Below, one piece after another: positions 1 through 14,385 of a stretch of DNA of 64,000 bases. Under the pieces are notes generated by a model. That model had not been told where the DNA came from and made no database searches. It saw only the letters and a program-made list of their open reading frames with translations. A program made the position numbers and the translations under genes. Positions within the stretch are counted from its first letter, which is position 1; every line of letters starts with the position of its first letter. The stretch is from Cycas panzhihuaensis (Eukaryota; Cycadophyta), in contig CM041465.1 of assembly GCA_023213395.1 (NCBI GenBank), positions 230,523,741 to 230,587,740 of the forward strand, given 5' to 3'.

Positions 1-137
1 GTGAAACGACATAAACAGAGCTAGACCTTGCATTACAGAAGATGTTGCCTGCATGCAACTGAGAATCGTGGCAGCTTTGTTCATTCATGCAACATCAGTA
101 CGACAAAATGGGTTTGACGTTTACCACACATGAACTA

Positions 138-3100
138 TCATGTGGAAGAAGTCTGGCTATCAAATGCTCCATTGTTCTCTATTGCAGGCCTACCATCTAA
201 CAAGGACGATATATCTACCGGGAATTTGAAAGCCCCTGCATTTGTTGTTCCAAGAAATGTTGCTTTGATATTCTCCAACAGTCCCACTACATCTCTCATA
301 TTTGGTCTTTCTTCAGGTGATTGCTTTGTGCACAGCAAACCCACAAGAATGAGTTCCGAAAGACACTTGTACATGTTATGCTCGTCTATTCCTTCAGTAC
401 TCACTTCTCTGAGAAGGCTACCGTCAACAACATCCAGCAATCTATCAGGAAATGCCATGCTTACCCACTTCTGCAGGTCCAGTCCTCCCACAAACATGTC
501 GCTGCTGGGCCTCCTCCTGGTGAGCATCTCCAATAACAGAATGCCATAGCTGTAAACATCCCCCTTCGTCGAAGCCCTTCCTCCTAATCCGTACTCTGTA
601 TTCAATCCATCATCCTTTAAATTTTTTTGTTCTGGTAATTCATGTGTATGAAATACAGAAGAGAAAAGCGAGAAATAACATTTTGATCATTTGGAGCACA
701 AAAGCAAACCTGGGGCGATGTAGCCGATAGATCCTCTGAGTGCATGCGTTGAAGTGAAGGAATCCTGAGAGGTGGGACAAGTAATTTGAGCGAGGCCAAA
801 GTCGGTAATGTGTGCTGTCATGTTGTCATCTAAAAGCACGTTGCTTGGCTTCAGATCACAATGCAGAACTTGAACATGAGAATCATGATGCAGGTATTGC
901 ATGCCATGGGCTATGTCTATGGATACTTTTAATCGGTCGAGGAAGCTCAACGAACAAGCATTCCTATCTTCACTCTCATTCCTGTCATCGGGATACAGAT
1001 TCTTTTCCAAGCTTCCCTTGGGCATGAATTGAAGGACCAAAGCTCTGAAATTAAGGCTGGAACAGGAGGTTACGATTCTAACAAGGTTCCGGTGACGAAT
1101 TCTCTTCAATACCTTGCATTCCTTCTTAAAACTTCCATCGGGCTCTTCATCCTGCAAATTAAAAACCTTGACAGCAATCATCGTGCCGTCCCCTAAAATC
1201 CCTTTATAGACTGATCCAAAACTACCGACTCCAAGCAGGTTGGCCTCGCTAAATGCATCAGTTGCATGGATAAGTTGTTGGTATGAAATAACAGGGAGTT
1301 CTCGTTTTAGTGCAAAGGTTTTCGGGAGATGTAGACTCAGTCTGCTCCAAAAAAGTCCTAAAAGTAAACAGCAGAGAATGAAAATACCAACACTTGCAAC
1401 TGGTAGTACTACTCTTTTGAGAGATGAATGTCCTGTTTGTTTCATAAGGGTGGAATTGGGGCAGGCAGGCAAGTACAACCATGATCCACAGAGTCTCGGA
1501 TTCCCCATAAATGACTTATTACTAAAATTTGCAAAATTCCCTCCTTTTGGGATTTCTCCTGTGAGGTTATTGTATGAGAAATTCAAACGTGTGAGCATAT
1601 GAAGTTTCTCCAGAGACTTTGGTATTGTGCCCGACAACTTGTTGAAAGAGAGATCCATGTCTTGGAGACCTTTTATGTTTCCAAGTGAAAGTGGAGTTGG
1701 ACCTTGCACGGCATTATGAGATAGATTCAGATGCTGTAACGCTGCGCAGCTTCCTAGTGTGGTTGGAATGAATCCGGACAACTGATTGGCAGAGATGTCT
1801 ATGGCTTGAGTCATTACCATTTTACCAATCTCTGGAGGCAGGGAGCCTTGGAGGGAATTGCTTGAGAGGTTGAAATAAAATAGGAGATTTTGTAGACCTG
1901 CAACCTCTGGCGGTATGTTTCCATGGAGTCTGTTGTAGGACAGGTCGAGCAGTTCCAGACGCCAACAGTTGCCAAGAGTTGCAGGTATGTTTCCTGATAA
2001 TTGGTTTTTTGAAAGAGTAAGCCTTCTGAGCTGCTGGAGATCGCCAAGAGAACGAGGAATTGGTCCAGAAAGCATGTTTTGGCCAAGCGCCAAAAGTCCT
2101 AAGTTTTGTAGTTGACCCATCTCGCCGGGGATGCTCCCTTCTAATTTGTTGTAGCTCAAATACAATCTTTCCAGTTTTTGGAGTCTTTTGAACTCAGATG
2201 GAATGCTGCCGCTTAAGAGATTGGAATCTAAACGCAGGAATGTCAAGTTGGTTAGATTGCCAATCTGCTGAGGTATTCTTCCTCCTATAAAGTTCCCTCC
2301 TAAGTGTAAGATGGAGAGTTTGGTGGAAAGCTGGCCTATTGCAGGAGGCAAAACACCACTTAGTCGATTATTTCCCAAGTCCAGCACTTCTAAGAGGGAG
2401 CAATTGGTGAGATGTGTAAGAATGGGCAATTCGGTACCGCTTCCGCTAACAAGTTGATTTCCCCATAAGTAAAGCCTTCGAAGGAAAGCCAACTTCTCCA
2501 GCTCTATTGGCACCGTCCCGCTCAGCTGATTATGGGATAGCACAAGTACTGTGAGCTGGGAACAATTGGCAAAAGAGTTGGGAATGTTGCCACTCAGCCG
2601 ATTTGCGTCCAGATATATGGCGAGTTTGTTACGCCACTCCGGTGGAATGCGTCCAACTAAATAGTTGAATGATAAATCCAAATTTTGGAGAGAGGTGCAG
2701 TTGGAGAAGGAAGAAGGAATCGATCCTTCCAAGTGGTTTTGGTATAAGACAAGGAAGTTGAGATTTGTAAGACGACCGAATTCAGGAGGAATGACGCCGC
2801 TGATGTGATTAGAACTCAGATCTAAGTAAGTCAGGGTGGAGATATTTGCCAATGAAGAGGGAATGCTGCCCGACACTCGGCTTCTAAATATGTAGAGCAC
2901 TTCCAAATGGGAGAGTGTTCCCAATTCGGGAGGAATGGCGCCGGACAAATTGTTTGTGCCCAATTCCAAATCAATCAAGGAGGACATGTTGCCAAAGGAA
3001 GAGGGAATGGTGTCTGACAGGCTATTTGCTCCCAAGGACAGCAACTCTAGATTTGTGAGACGGCCAAGTTCAGAGGGAATGTGTCCGCTGAGAGGGTTAT

Positions 3101-3500
3101 ACGAAAGAGAAAGCGCTATTAAGCGGCGAAGGTAGCCAAGCTCCTCTGGAATGCGTCCGTAAAAACTATTATTGTAAAGAAATAATTCACTAAGAAATGA
3201 CAAATTGGCAAGGAAAGGAGAGAGAGAACCTTGTAGACCCATATTCGGGAGGTTGAGAACAACCACTCTGTCCCTCCTTCTGCTACAAGTAACTCCAGTC
3301 CAATTACAAAATGAAGTGCGATTCGGATTCCAATTGCGCAGCACGTTTTGGGGGTCGTAAAAGATAGAGGCCTTGAATTGCAACAGAGAGTGTTGATCGG
3401 TAGCGTTGTTGAGGTGGGGACTGGAATGCGGATGGGATGACAAGCGAATTGCAGAGCAGAAGAGAAGAAACGACAACAATTTCAATTTCAATAAATCCAT
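138..3500 (-). CDS. LRR receptor-like kinase, non-RD, subfamily XII (EFR/Xa21/FLS2-like); join of 710-3500 and 138-595
   Basis: Predicted plasma-membrane pattern-recognition receptor. I start at the ATG at 3500, which opens with a hydrophobic signal peptide (MDLLKLKLLSFLLF); the open frame reaches 3554 only from a GTG. Exon 1 ends at 710 in CCA-G and exon 2 starts at 595, so a 114-base GT-AG intron (596-709) restores GYIAPEYG; the protein is 1082 residues. Order: signal peptide, N-terminal cap (CNWTGVTC), about 24 LRRs of the LxxLxLxxNxLxGxIP type, membrane helix about 697-718, kinase from about 755. Kinase motifs: GVGSFGSVYKG, lysine in IAVKVF (about 778), HCDLKPSN (about 880), DFG (about 900). 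HCD in place of HRD makes it non-RD, which in plants is typical of immune receptors. No stop or frameshift seen. Ligand unknown. The kinase-domain intron is consistent with subfamily XII from general knowledge. Confidence 0.93.
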
Positions 3501-3586
3501 TTTATCACTTAATTTGAATGTCCCACGATTTTTTTTCCCCGATGATCTCTCCACGGTGAAGACTCACAAATGCACTTCTTTCCACA

Positions 3587-3593
3587 ATTTATA
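3587..3593 (-). promoter_or_regulatory. Candidate TATA box of the receptor kinase
   Basis: TATAAAT on the minus strand, about 87 bases upstream of the ATG at 3500. It lies between the gene and the inferred Helitron end at 3638, so it would be the native core promoter. The call rests on sequence and position only. Confidence 0.45.
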
Positions 3594-3643
3594 ATTTATC
3601 TGATTGTGTATGGCATTTATGATTTATGATTAATTAACTAGCC

Positions 3644-3662
3644 ACAGACAGCATCTGTCTGT
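3644..3662 (-). other. Helitron 3' terminal hairpin
   Basis: ACAGACAG, loop CAT, CTGTCTGT: a perfect 8-bp stem. In the minus direction it is followed by GG and CTAG. The gap between hairpin and end is 6 bases, shorter than the 10-12 common in canonical Helitrons. Confidence 0.65.
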
Positions 3663-3666
3663 CAGC

Positions 3667-3811
3667 GCCGATAGGCGTTCATGTGACTACAGGCGTACTT
3701 GTGGGAGCCTAGCGGTCGCCTATTTATAGTGGAGATGTGTCCAAAACAAACTGAATAGGCGACCGCTAGGCTCCCACAAGTACGCCTGTAGTCACATGAA
3801 CGCCTATCGGC
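3667..3811. repeat. Perfect 58-bp inverted repeat with 29-base loop
   Basis: Arms 3667-3724 and 3754-3811 are exact reverse complements over 58 bases. Weaker pairing continues outward through an ATGCTGTC-like motif on each side. The arms are far more GC-rich than the surrounding DNA. The structure sits just inside the inferred Helitron 3' end and could fold into a long hairpin, as an RNA or in single-stranded DNA. Confidence 0.95.
3721..3728 (-). promoter_or_regulatory. TATA-like box at the loop of the inverted repeat
   Basis: TATAAATA on the minus strand spans the arm-loop junction, 221 bases upstream of the receptor kinase ATG. If used, transcription would start inside the Helitron end and run into the kinase gene. 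Sequence evidence only. Confidence 0.3.
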
Positions 3812-3864
3812 TACCGACGCATGCTGTCGAATCGACGAAAGTCATGGAAACATGAATTCTGATT

Positions 3865-4040
3865 ATTTTAGTATATCTTATCAATTTAATATGTTATATC
3901 GTAAATAAAACATATAAATAAATTTTTAATATTTTACTATATGTTATCAATTTACTATGCTATATCATAAATAAAACATATTTTACTATTGTTATCAATT
4001 TACTATGCTATATCATAAAAAATAAAACATATAAATCATG
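3865..4040. repeat. Short AT-rich tandem repeat, about 3 units
   Basis: Three degenerate units share 'ttatcaattta..atg.tatatc.taaataaaacata', spaced roughly 50-65 bases. Non-coding. Flanked to 4440 by AT-rich sequence with (TA)n runs near 4150-4165 and 4230-4245. Confidence 0.7.
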
Positions 4041-4450
4041 TATGCGCTAATGTAGTATTATGTATATGTATTATGTTTACAAGATACAAATGAGAAGATA
4101 TACAATGGAGGTCTAAATAATAAATATACTATACACTCCTTCATGGCATGTATATATATATATATACATTATACATACAAATATGTATATATATATTTCA
4201 TACATTCTACATACCATTATCTCTCTATGTATATATATATATATTTTATCTATATATTTAAATAGATCTGAGTAAGAGGACATATGATTGTTCTCTACGA
4301 AGTTGGTAGATATAACAATGACTAAGACTGGAATTAATTTTAAAATAATTTTATCATCAATATGAGAATAGTCAAACATACATAAATTGTAAATAGGACA
4401 ATACTATAATTGCTATACAATATCCATTAATACAATATTTTGATCAGTAT

Positions 4451-4942
4451 TTAGTAATTATACACATGTCCCATTGCCATAAATTCTTTGTACAATGTTC
4501 TATATGCTTCAGCTTCTGACCAACTATAAGCAAAATATTCATTTATTCTTGCATTATTACAAAAAAAATAGAAGCCAAAGCGTGCACCAATATTTGGAAA
4601 CCGAAACTCCTCTAGAGGGTTAAAATCTTCTTCTTCTTCGACGAGTCGCATTGGTTCTTGATTCATATATACTTCTTTTGTTTTTAACATTGAAGGGCCT
4701 TCATATTGTTGTTGATCTTGCACTTTTAGTAATGGCAATGCAGACAATCTCTGGATGTTCATATAATCGTGTTTTCCTTTTGTTGCTTCCAAGATTCTTT
4801 GAAACATAACCGACACTGGGATTGTTGTTGGAATAGAATGTTTTAACAAGAACGTTTGTTTCATATCAATAATAGAGTTTGATTCTACTTTTGCATGCTC
4901 CATGTTTGCGCATTTATAAAATTTAGTTTCTTGTTGTACCAT
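4451..4942 (-). CDS. Unknown 163-residue open frame downstream of the helicase
   Basis: ATG at 4942 (MVQQETKFYK), uninterrupted to a stop at 4451. The sequence is not low-complexity: it has a mid-protein acidic stretch (RLVEEEEDFNPLEEF), then an aromatic-rich tail (GARFGFYFFCNN, YFAYSWSEAEAYRTLY). I do not recognise a family. It lies on the same strand as the Rep/helicase and about 560 bases beyond it, within the inferred Helitron. It could be an accessory or captured gene piece, or the last exon of a larger protein. An open frame this long is notable because the neighbouring helicase is full of breaks. Confidence 0.45.
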   Translation of the reverse strand: MVQQETKFYKCANMEHAKVESNSIIDMKQTFLLKHSIPTTIPVSVMFQRILEATKGKHDYMNIQRLSALPLLKVQDQQQYEGPSMLKTKEVYMNQEPMRLVEEEEDFNPLEEFRFPNIGARFGFYFFCNNARINEYFAYSWSEAEAYRTLYKEFMAMGHVYNY

Positions 4943-5500
4943 GTTATTTTTAAGGCACAAGTTCTTTCTTTGTAGTAGACATTATAACGGATAATCTTTT
5001 ATATTTTTGTCTATGATGTTTGCAGATGTGTTGCGCCTTTTACTTAGAGATAAAGGTATTTTAATTGATTTTTCCTTTATATCTTCTCCACACACAAATA
5101 TACAAAAAAGATTTATATATAAATTTGAATATGACATGCTCTCAAACGTAAAAAAATAAACATTAATTTTTCGTTATATATAAATATTTTATAAAGTTTT
5201 AAATGAATACAAAAGTATATACTTTAGGCGAAAGAAAAACTTGTAATTCACAACATATTTCCATTGTATCAAACACAATAAATATATATTTTTTTTTTTT
5301 TTTTTTGATAACATTTCCTGAATCATTGTTATTCTTACATTTTGAACACTAGAAAAGCACCATTTCTAAGTCTTCTATCAGAAACTAAGTTGAAATGTAC
5401 TTGCAATTCATAATATATTTGCTTTGGTTCGATTACAGCAACTAATAACATGATATTACAATGACATTTCTTGGAGCCTTTGCTCTTCTTTTTCTTAATG
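4943..5500. other. AT-rich spacer
   Basis: I see no coding signal. There is an A/T homopolymer-rich patch near 5280-5305. Confidence 0.6.
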
Positions 5501-6899
5501 CTACATATGCTCCTTTTCCAAGTCTTGCATATCGATCATAGTCAAATAAGCGCTATACGGATGCAAATGTAACTCTTTAACACGGGAGAGTGCAGTAAAT
5601 GTCAACCCTTGTCTTTCTGCCTTACCAATGTTGATTGTTGCTCTGGGAAGAGTCAAACCCTGTGACTTGTGAATAGTTAAAGCCCATGATAGACGTAGCG
5701 GCAATTGACGCCTTCGCGATCTCACTATTGGTGCGATGGGTATACATCTCTGCTGCTCGACTATCCAAGCTGGACCATTATAGTTGTCAAATTCAACAAT
5801 GACGAATGCTGGCAGTTCAGGTGGGCGTATACCATGCATATAGACAATTTTTTTAACACGCCCAAGTGCACCATTCACAAGTCCATGCTCAATCCATAAG
5901 TTTGTCATAACATGACTCATGATCCAACTGCTAGCAATATTTCTGTGTCTAATTCATCATCTGCAATATTCTCTGCATCCCTATTACGATTCTCTTTAGC
6001 ATGGATACGTGCAGCGGGAACATTCAACTCTTTCAACATTTTTTATTGTGCATATGTACTTCTGAATTAATTGCACATAAGTGTAAGTCCATATCAAATT
6101 CAAAGTTCTCATCACTAGATTTCATTGCGGTTGTTTGTCGATCAACAGTTCCAATCTTCAATAGTTGTACAAAGATTTCGATATTTGTCAACAATGTTAC
6201 GAATCATGCTGAACACTATTTCCAGACTGTCGAAATAATACATCCAAAACAACACATGTATCAAATTGGACCCATAGAGCGACACACACTGCTGCCGTTG
6301 CATAAATCGGTCCATAACAGGGAAGCTGCAAAATCACCAACCAAGATTATGGACCTATCACAAAGAATGAAGAATATATTAATTTCATTTTCAAAAAATA
6401 TATACATATTTTTTTAGAAATTATGGACAATTGAAATTATTAAGCGAAGTAAAATCAATGAAGAAGTACCTTCCACCAAAAATATTATTTCTCCGGGTCG
6501 AAATGCTTCTCAACCTTTCATCTATGCGGCTCAATAATTTTGGTCCTACAAAACTCATTTCATCTATCAATATATATTGCACATATTTCATTCTCTCCTG
6601 GAATGATATTAGCTGAGATCCATTCAACTCGTTCATTTCTTTGATTGGTATTCGTAATGACGAATGGATTGTTGACTCAATGTTAAATGCTGCAATTCCA
6701 GTTGGTGCCATTACAAGCAATGGACATCTTCCTCTGTCTGCAATTCTTGAAAAATAACCGCAATACCTTTATCAAATATGATTTTCCTGTTCCAGCTGTT
6801 CCACATATAACCATGTGAAGTGGCGGCTCCTGTCCCATCGACATATGATGCTGAACTATTCATTATATCTTTGTCACGCTTTCTTGAAAGTGTAGACAC
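5501..6899 (-). pseudogene. Helitron Pif1-type DNA helicase domain, broken
   Basis: C-terminal half of the Helitron transposase. Family motifs appear in order on the minus strand but in several frames: Walker A CGTAGTGKSYLIK (about 6775-6810), then MAPTGIAAFNI (about 6680-6715), Walker B YILIDEMSFVG (about 6545-6580), LVGDF (about 6340), and the C-terminal LSWALTIHKSQGLTL and FTALSRVKEL (about 5560-5690). The C-terminal piece 5501-5920 is one clean frame. Frameshifts lie just after Walker A, after Walker B and around 6340, with more damage near 5920-6240. The role in the family is unwinding DNA during rolling-circle transposition. This copy cannot make an intact helicase. Confidence 0.9.
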
Positions 6900-6915
6900 A
6901 TCTATCTCAGGATAC

Positions 6916-9900
6916 TCAATATTGTTTGTGATGAGACATGCTTCTCTCCCGAATAAATATTGTTGCTGATTCCATAGTTGCCCTGTCTACTATGTCCGAT
7001 GACCAATCAAAAGCAATGTCAAAATCTCGTCCAAGATAATCAAAATCAGAGGAGTAATTATTTCCCCTAGGACCCATCCTAGACAACATCTCCCACTCCA
7101 TATCATCATGTCTCTGAACTCTTTCTTCTATTTCATCTAACATTTCATCATCTGAATCAACATAAGGTATTCGATCAACATGCCAAGGGCGATATTGCAA
7201 AAGTTGCCAACGTCTAATGATTGTTTCTCTATCTAGACCAATATCATTTTCATAACTCCTGAATGGTTTGTATAACACCAACTCAGACCAACAAAATTCG
7301 ACAAATTCTTCACCGCCTGCAACTCTTGGGATTTCTTTATATGAAGGGTGAACACGAACAATTGCATCTCGACTTCTCCGTTCCCAACGCATGGCTGTTC
7401 TTCTTTGATTGAACTTCCATGATCGTGCCATTTCAATGAGACAAATGTGTTCCATCTCATCAGGTCTTCTCCTATACAAATCTATGAATGGAATTGCAGA
7501 TAACATTTCTTCTCTTGCTATAACTCGTTTATAAATTTTCCTGCCAACATTTAAGGAAACAAATGGCCGACTGCATTCTACAAGTGGTAAATCGCAGAAT
7601 GATGACATGTTTCTTGAGCTCCTATATCACGATCAACTATTGTGTCTGAAAGGAATCTCCTATATGCAACCAATCTTGGATCTTACGGGTTTGCAGATAG
7701 TGCAATTTTCGATAACATATCTCTATAACTCTCTGATTTCTTTTCTGTTTTTGAAGCATACTTTGCAATATATCTCAGAACTGCTTGTTTAGACACAACC
7801 TACCGCCAGTCCATATTAGCTCGCCACATCCATAAAACATTTCTGTTGTGCACATTCAAGCGATCATCATTTCTTTGAGGTTCATATACTTTGTGTCCAT
7901 TATCATTAATATACAACTTAGATTGTTCACAAGTAGGCCAAGGTGCATTGTATCGACACACCTCCCTTCCCCCCTTCTTTCTAAGACAACTAGCTGTTGT
8001 ACAAATAGTGTGCCTTTGTACTGTATTCAATATTTCCTCATAATCATTAATTGGATCAATATTAAATATTTCTGTAGATGATGCAAGACATGGATCACGA
8101 CTTTCAACACGGCACACGAACTCCCTGCTCGTGGATTACTTGCATCTACAATTTTATCGAAAAACTCCTTTGCTCGCATCACATCGTTGTTGTTATTCCA
8201 ATCTAAGGACGACATATCAGGTGCTCCTTCCAACCACAAGAATCCATGTACATGTGCTGATCCCCGGTGCTGCCACTCATAACAGCTCCAATAATCCACC
8301 ATCGAAACAATTGTGGTAATATATTTTCTAATATATTATACCTAGAATGTATAAATGATGCAACAATATGTGGGTAGTTTATAACATTGTTCCGCCTCCA
8401 TTCAATTGCAATGCCTCCCTGTCCTGGGCAACCAAGGGGCATTGCCGCATGTAATTCTGGCCACTTCATGTCAGCCGCACTAAGAGTGAAAAACAGTGTT
8501 GGACATCCCAACTGTTGAATCATGTCCATCAATTACGCGGCACTTATTCCAATAAGCTCTTGTGCCCTTTAATGTTGCCCCAAATCTCATTATGTTCTCG
8601 AAAGTAAAGCGTCGACTGCTCTTAAATGATCCCTCAATTGTTCCTTTGTTGCTGCGTGTATCTTCTATGTTTCTTTTCATAAACACGTGTGATTCTTGAC
8701 TTCGATGTCTCATGATCATGTTTAATATAAAGTATCTAAACAGATGATGTTTGCCGACGTGGTTATCTCAAATTTTCAACAAGTGTTTTGCATATTCATA
8801 CAAACGAACTGCCTTCATTCGAGGTTGTAACCAATCTGCAATTCCTTTAGGGAACAGAGTAGGGAATGCCATAGCAAAAAGCCCTTCTGTTCTATATTCA
8901 TTTATGGGTGCATTATCCAAGCTTGGCCAAGGAATAATATCCTGCTCAGGTTGGTTGTTTGCATCCGCCCATTCTGCAATTGCATCTAACTCACGCCTTC
9001 TTCCAGACAGTCTACATGCAAATGACGATGGGTGCATGTCGACACTATGTTGATCGCATCCGTTTATTGTTTCATTGTCTGTATTACTTTCATTTGCTTC
9101 CATCTGTATATACCGCAATCTCAATGAAACATCTGTTGCATTCTCTGGGATTTCTTCCATCAATGCTTCATCTATAACCACGTCGCGATAATATTTGTCA
9201 TGTCTAATTTTATACAATAATGCATCCCTAACATGACACCTCCTGACAATGAAATCATGATTAGTACCTACACGGTTTGTTCTCCTTACAATAACCACAT
9301 CAATTTCTTCGATTCTTCGTGGCAAAACAGACAGGACAGTGTCAATATGCTGAGGAAAAGATATTGCATGTCCACTGTATCTATATTGTCCACCCTTTGC
9401 GTGTGTCACTTGTAATATCGGACTAATTCGTGCAATCAACATCTCTTCAACCTGTGTTAACCGTGCCAGTACATGAGGCTGATCACCTGGATCCATGTTA
9501 TTTCTCTTCGAAAATCTGTGGAACGTTTTTTCAGAATTACATCGTGAACACTTAGGGCCTTCACGTGTTCTATGGATTTTTATTCCAATGTATGATTCTT
9601 GACAAATATAACACAAATTGGATGTTGACAATGCTTCAATTTGATTTCGGAATGATAAATGTATCGCCTTAACTTCATTGTTAAAATTAATATGAGATAT
9701 ACCATCACCACAGAAAACACTACTGGATGAAACATTTGCTGGCAATGAGACTGTATTTTGAAAATTTGAAGAACTACCCATTTCAGCTTCCCTGATCTGC
9801 TCTACAATACCATTATAATTTCTAGAGGTATTCTCAATTATTGGTTCTTTACCCTTTCGTCGATGACTTGTGCATGCCTCCTCGTTTATTACACCAACGT

Positions 9901-9958
9901 CATTTGTCTGAGTTGCAACGTTTCTGAATAGATACTCTATTTCCATGATTATTTCCAC
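6916..9958 (-). pseudogene. Helitron Rep (HUH nuclease) domain and N-terminal region, broken
   Basis: The replication-initiator half of the transposase, which nicks and joins DNA. The fragment 8768-9958 has a zinc-finger-like CYICQE..CSRC segment and the Helitron-like N-terminal domain, ending YEYAKHLLK. Next come FRYFILNMIMRHRSQ (about 8690-8740) and a piece with NYPHIVASF (8203-8532). The metal-binding HUH motif is in QHRGSAHVHGFLW (about 8235-8275). The two-tyrosine motif RYIAKYASK is at about 7745-7785, then DRDIGAQETCHH in the frame leading to 7608. The last part, 6916-7608, is open for 230 residues. Breaks: stops before VVSKQAVLRY (about 7800) and near 7680, frameshifts near 8300, 8520 and 7610. 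HUH and both catalytic tyrosines survive as sequence, but in different frames. Confidence 0.92.
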
Positions 9959-10096
9959 GAGTTACGCATTCTTCACTTGTCATTTGCATGGAATGTAATT
10001 CTCTGTCGACATTGTCACTATCTACAGAAAATGCAACTTTTATTAGTCAACATGTTAAAAGTTTATATCTTAAACTATTTCAATTTTAATATTCTT

Positions 10097-10637
10097 TTAA
10101 CATCTATATAAAAATCTTACATACTTTGGATAGGTATCTATTTCAACTGTATTTTGCTCTCCTTCGCCATCATTGTTGCTATTTATACTTTGTAAATATA
10201 TACTCCTCCTTCTATGGTATTGTTCTCGCCATCTTCTTCTTCGTCTTTCTAACTCTTCAGGCTCCATTTCAGAAACTAATTTTTTCCTTCTTCTTACTCG
10301 TACTTGTTCTGTTTCCATGTTTCAGGAAAAATGTTATTACGATCTTACCTCAATATATATATATAATTTTTCGGTTCTATGCTACATGTGACCAACCTTC
10401 GTGTAAAACGGAAGAACCCGAATGTGAGACAGGCATATTATTTGAAGTAGTTGCATTATCATAAGTATTGATTTCTTCCTCTCTTCTAGCTTTTCTTTTG
10501 TAATAATTGGCTCTCCACCGTGCCCGTTCTCGATCTTGTTCAGCACCACTCATTTCAGATATTCTTCTTTGATGCCGCGGTAACCGCTGCCTTCCCAAAG
10601 GGCAACTGTTTGATAATGATTCCCCATCACCATCCAT
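10097..10637 (-). pseudogene. N-terminal exon candidates of the Helitron protein (10377-10637 and 10097-10318)
   Basis: Two short frames rich in arginine with a repeated pattern: ERARWRANYYKRKARREEE in the first and ERRRRRWREQYHRRRS in the second. Such basic motifs are common at the start of plant Helitron proteins and may bind DNA. The first begins ATG at 10637 directly after an acceptor-like TTTGTAAAACAG, and the second ends at a donor-like AAA|GTATGTAAG. A further acceptor-like TTTTCTGTAG lies near 10025, before the main Rep frame. These look like exons of one spliced gene; the joins are inference. Confidence 0.6.
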
Positions 10638-13982
<3,345 letters not shown>

Positions 13983-14315
13983 CTAGTCTGCGGGCCCTTG
14001 ATAAACTTCTCGATCGGTTTTAACGTTTGGCCCAATATCGCGAGCACTAACCACGGAGATTGTTTCCATCCGTAGCCACGTTATCCGTCTTTGAGGTGTT
14101 GGGAAGAGTAACTTCACAGCGCTAACCGCTAACCAACGATTACCTTTGCAGAACTTGCCGATGGGTTCTCTATTCTAGGAAGGATTTGGGACCTAAAGGG
14201 TCCTCCTATATACCATAAGATACGTGGAGGCACAATTAGTAGCGTGTTATGTCTAGAGCTCGATTCAGGAGTGTTATCTCCAGTCCTTCACGCAAGGGAC
14301 GGAAAAGCCACAATG
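13983..14315 (-). other. GC-rich island: candidate non-coding first exon of the Helitron gene
   Basis: Base composition changes sharply from very AT-rich to GC-rich here. On the minus strand the island starts about 30 bases after a TATA box (14345-14352) and ends at a donor-like CTAG|GTAAAC. No long open frame on the minus strand. I recognise no rRNA, organellar or gene homology. Best fit is promoter plus 5' leader; a captured host fragment is the alternative. Confidence 0.35.
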
Positions 14316-14344
14316 CGCTTAGCCATAACGACATATCCCTGTGA

Positions 14345-14352
14345 TATTTATA
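14345..14352 (-). promoter_or_regulatory. TATA box in the GC-rich island
   Basis: TATAAATA on the minus strand inside GGGGGTCTATAAATATC, preceded by two copies of GGGTAGATAACACCGC. Placed to drive a transcript toward the Rep/helicase gene. Confidence 0.45.
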
Positions 14353-14385
14353 GACCCCCGGTACAGGGTCTCTACCTAACTACTT

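Noticed and set aside
3501-3554. Upstream extension of the receptor kinase frame
   Set aside because: It begins at GTG and adds a charged stretch before a good signal peptide; the ATG at 3500 fits better.
4113-4379. Open frame on the minus strand
   Set aside because: It consists largely of (TA)n microsatellite translated as YIYIYI-type sequence.
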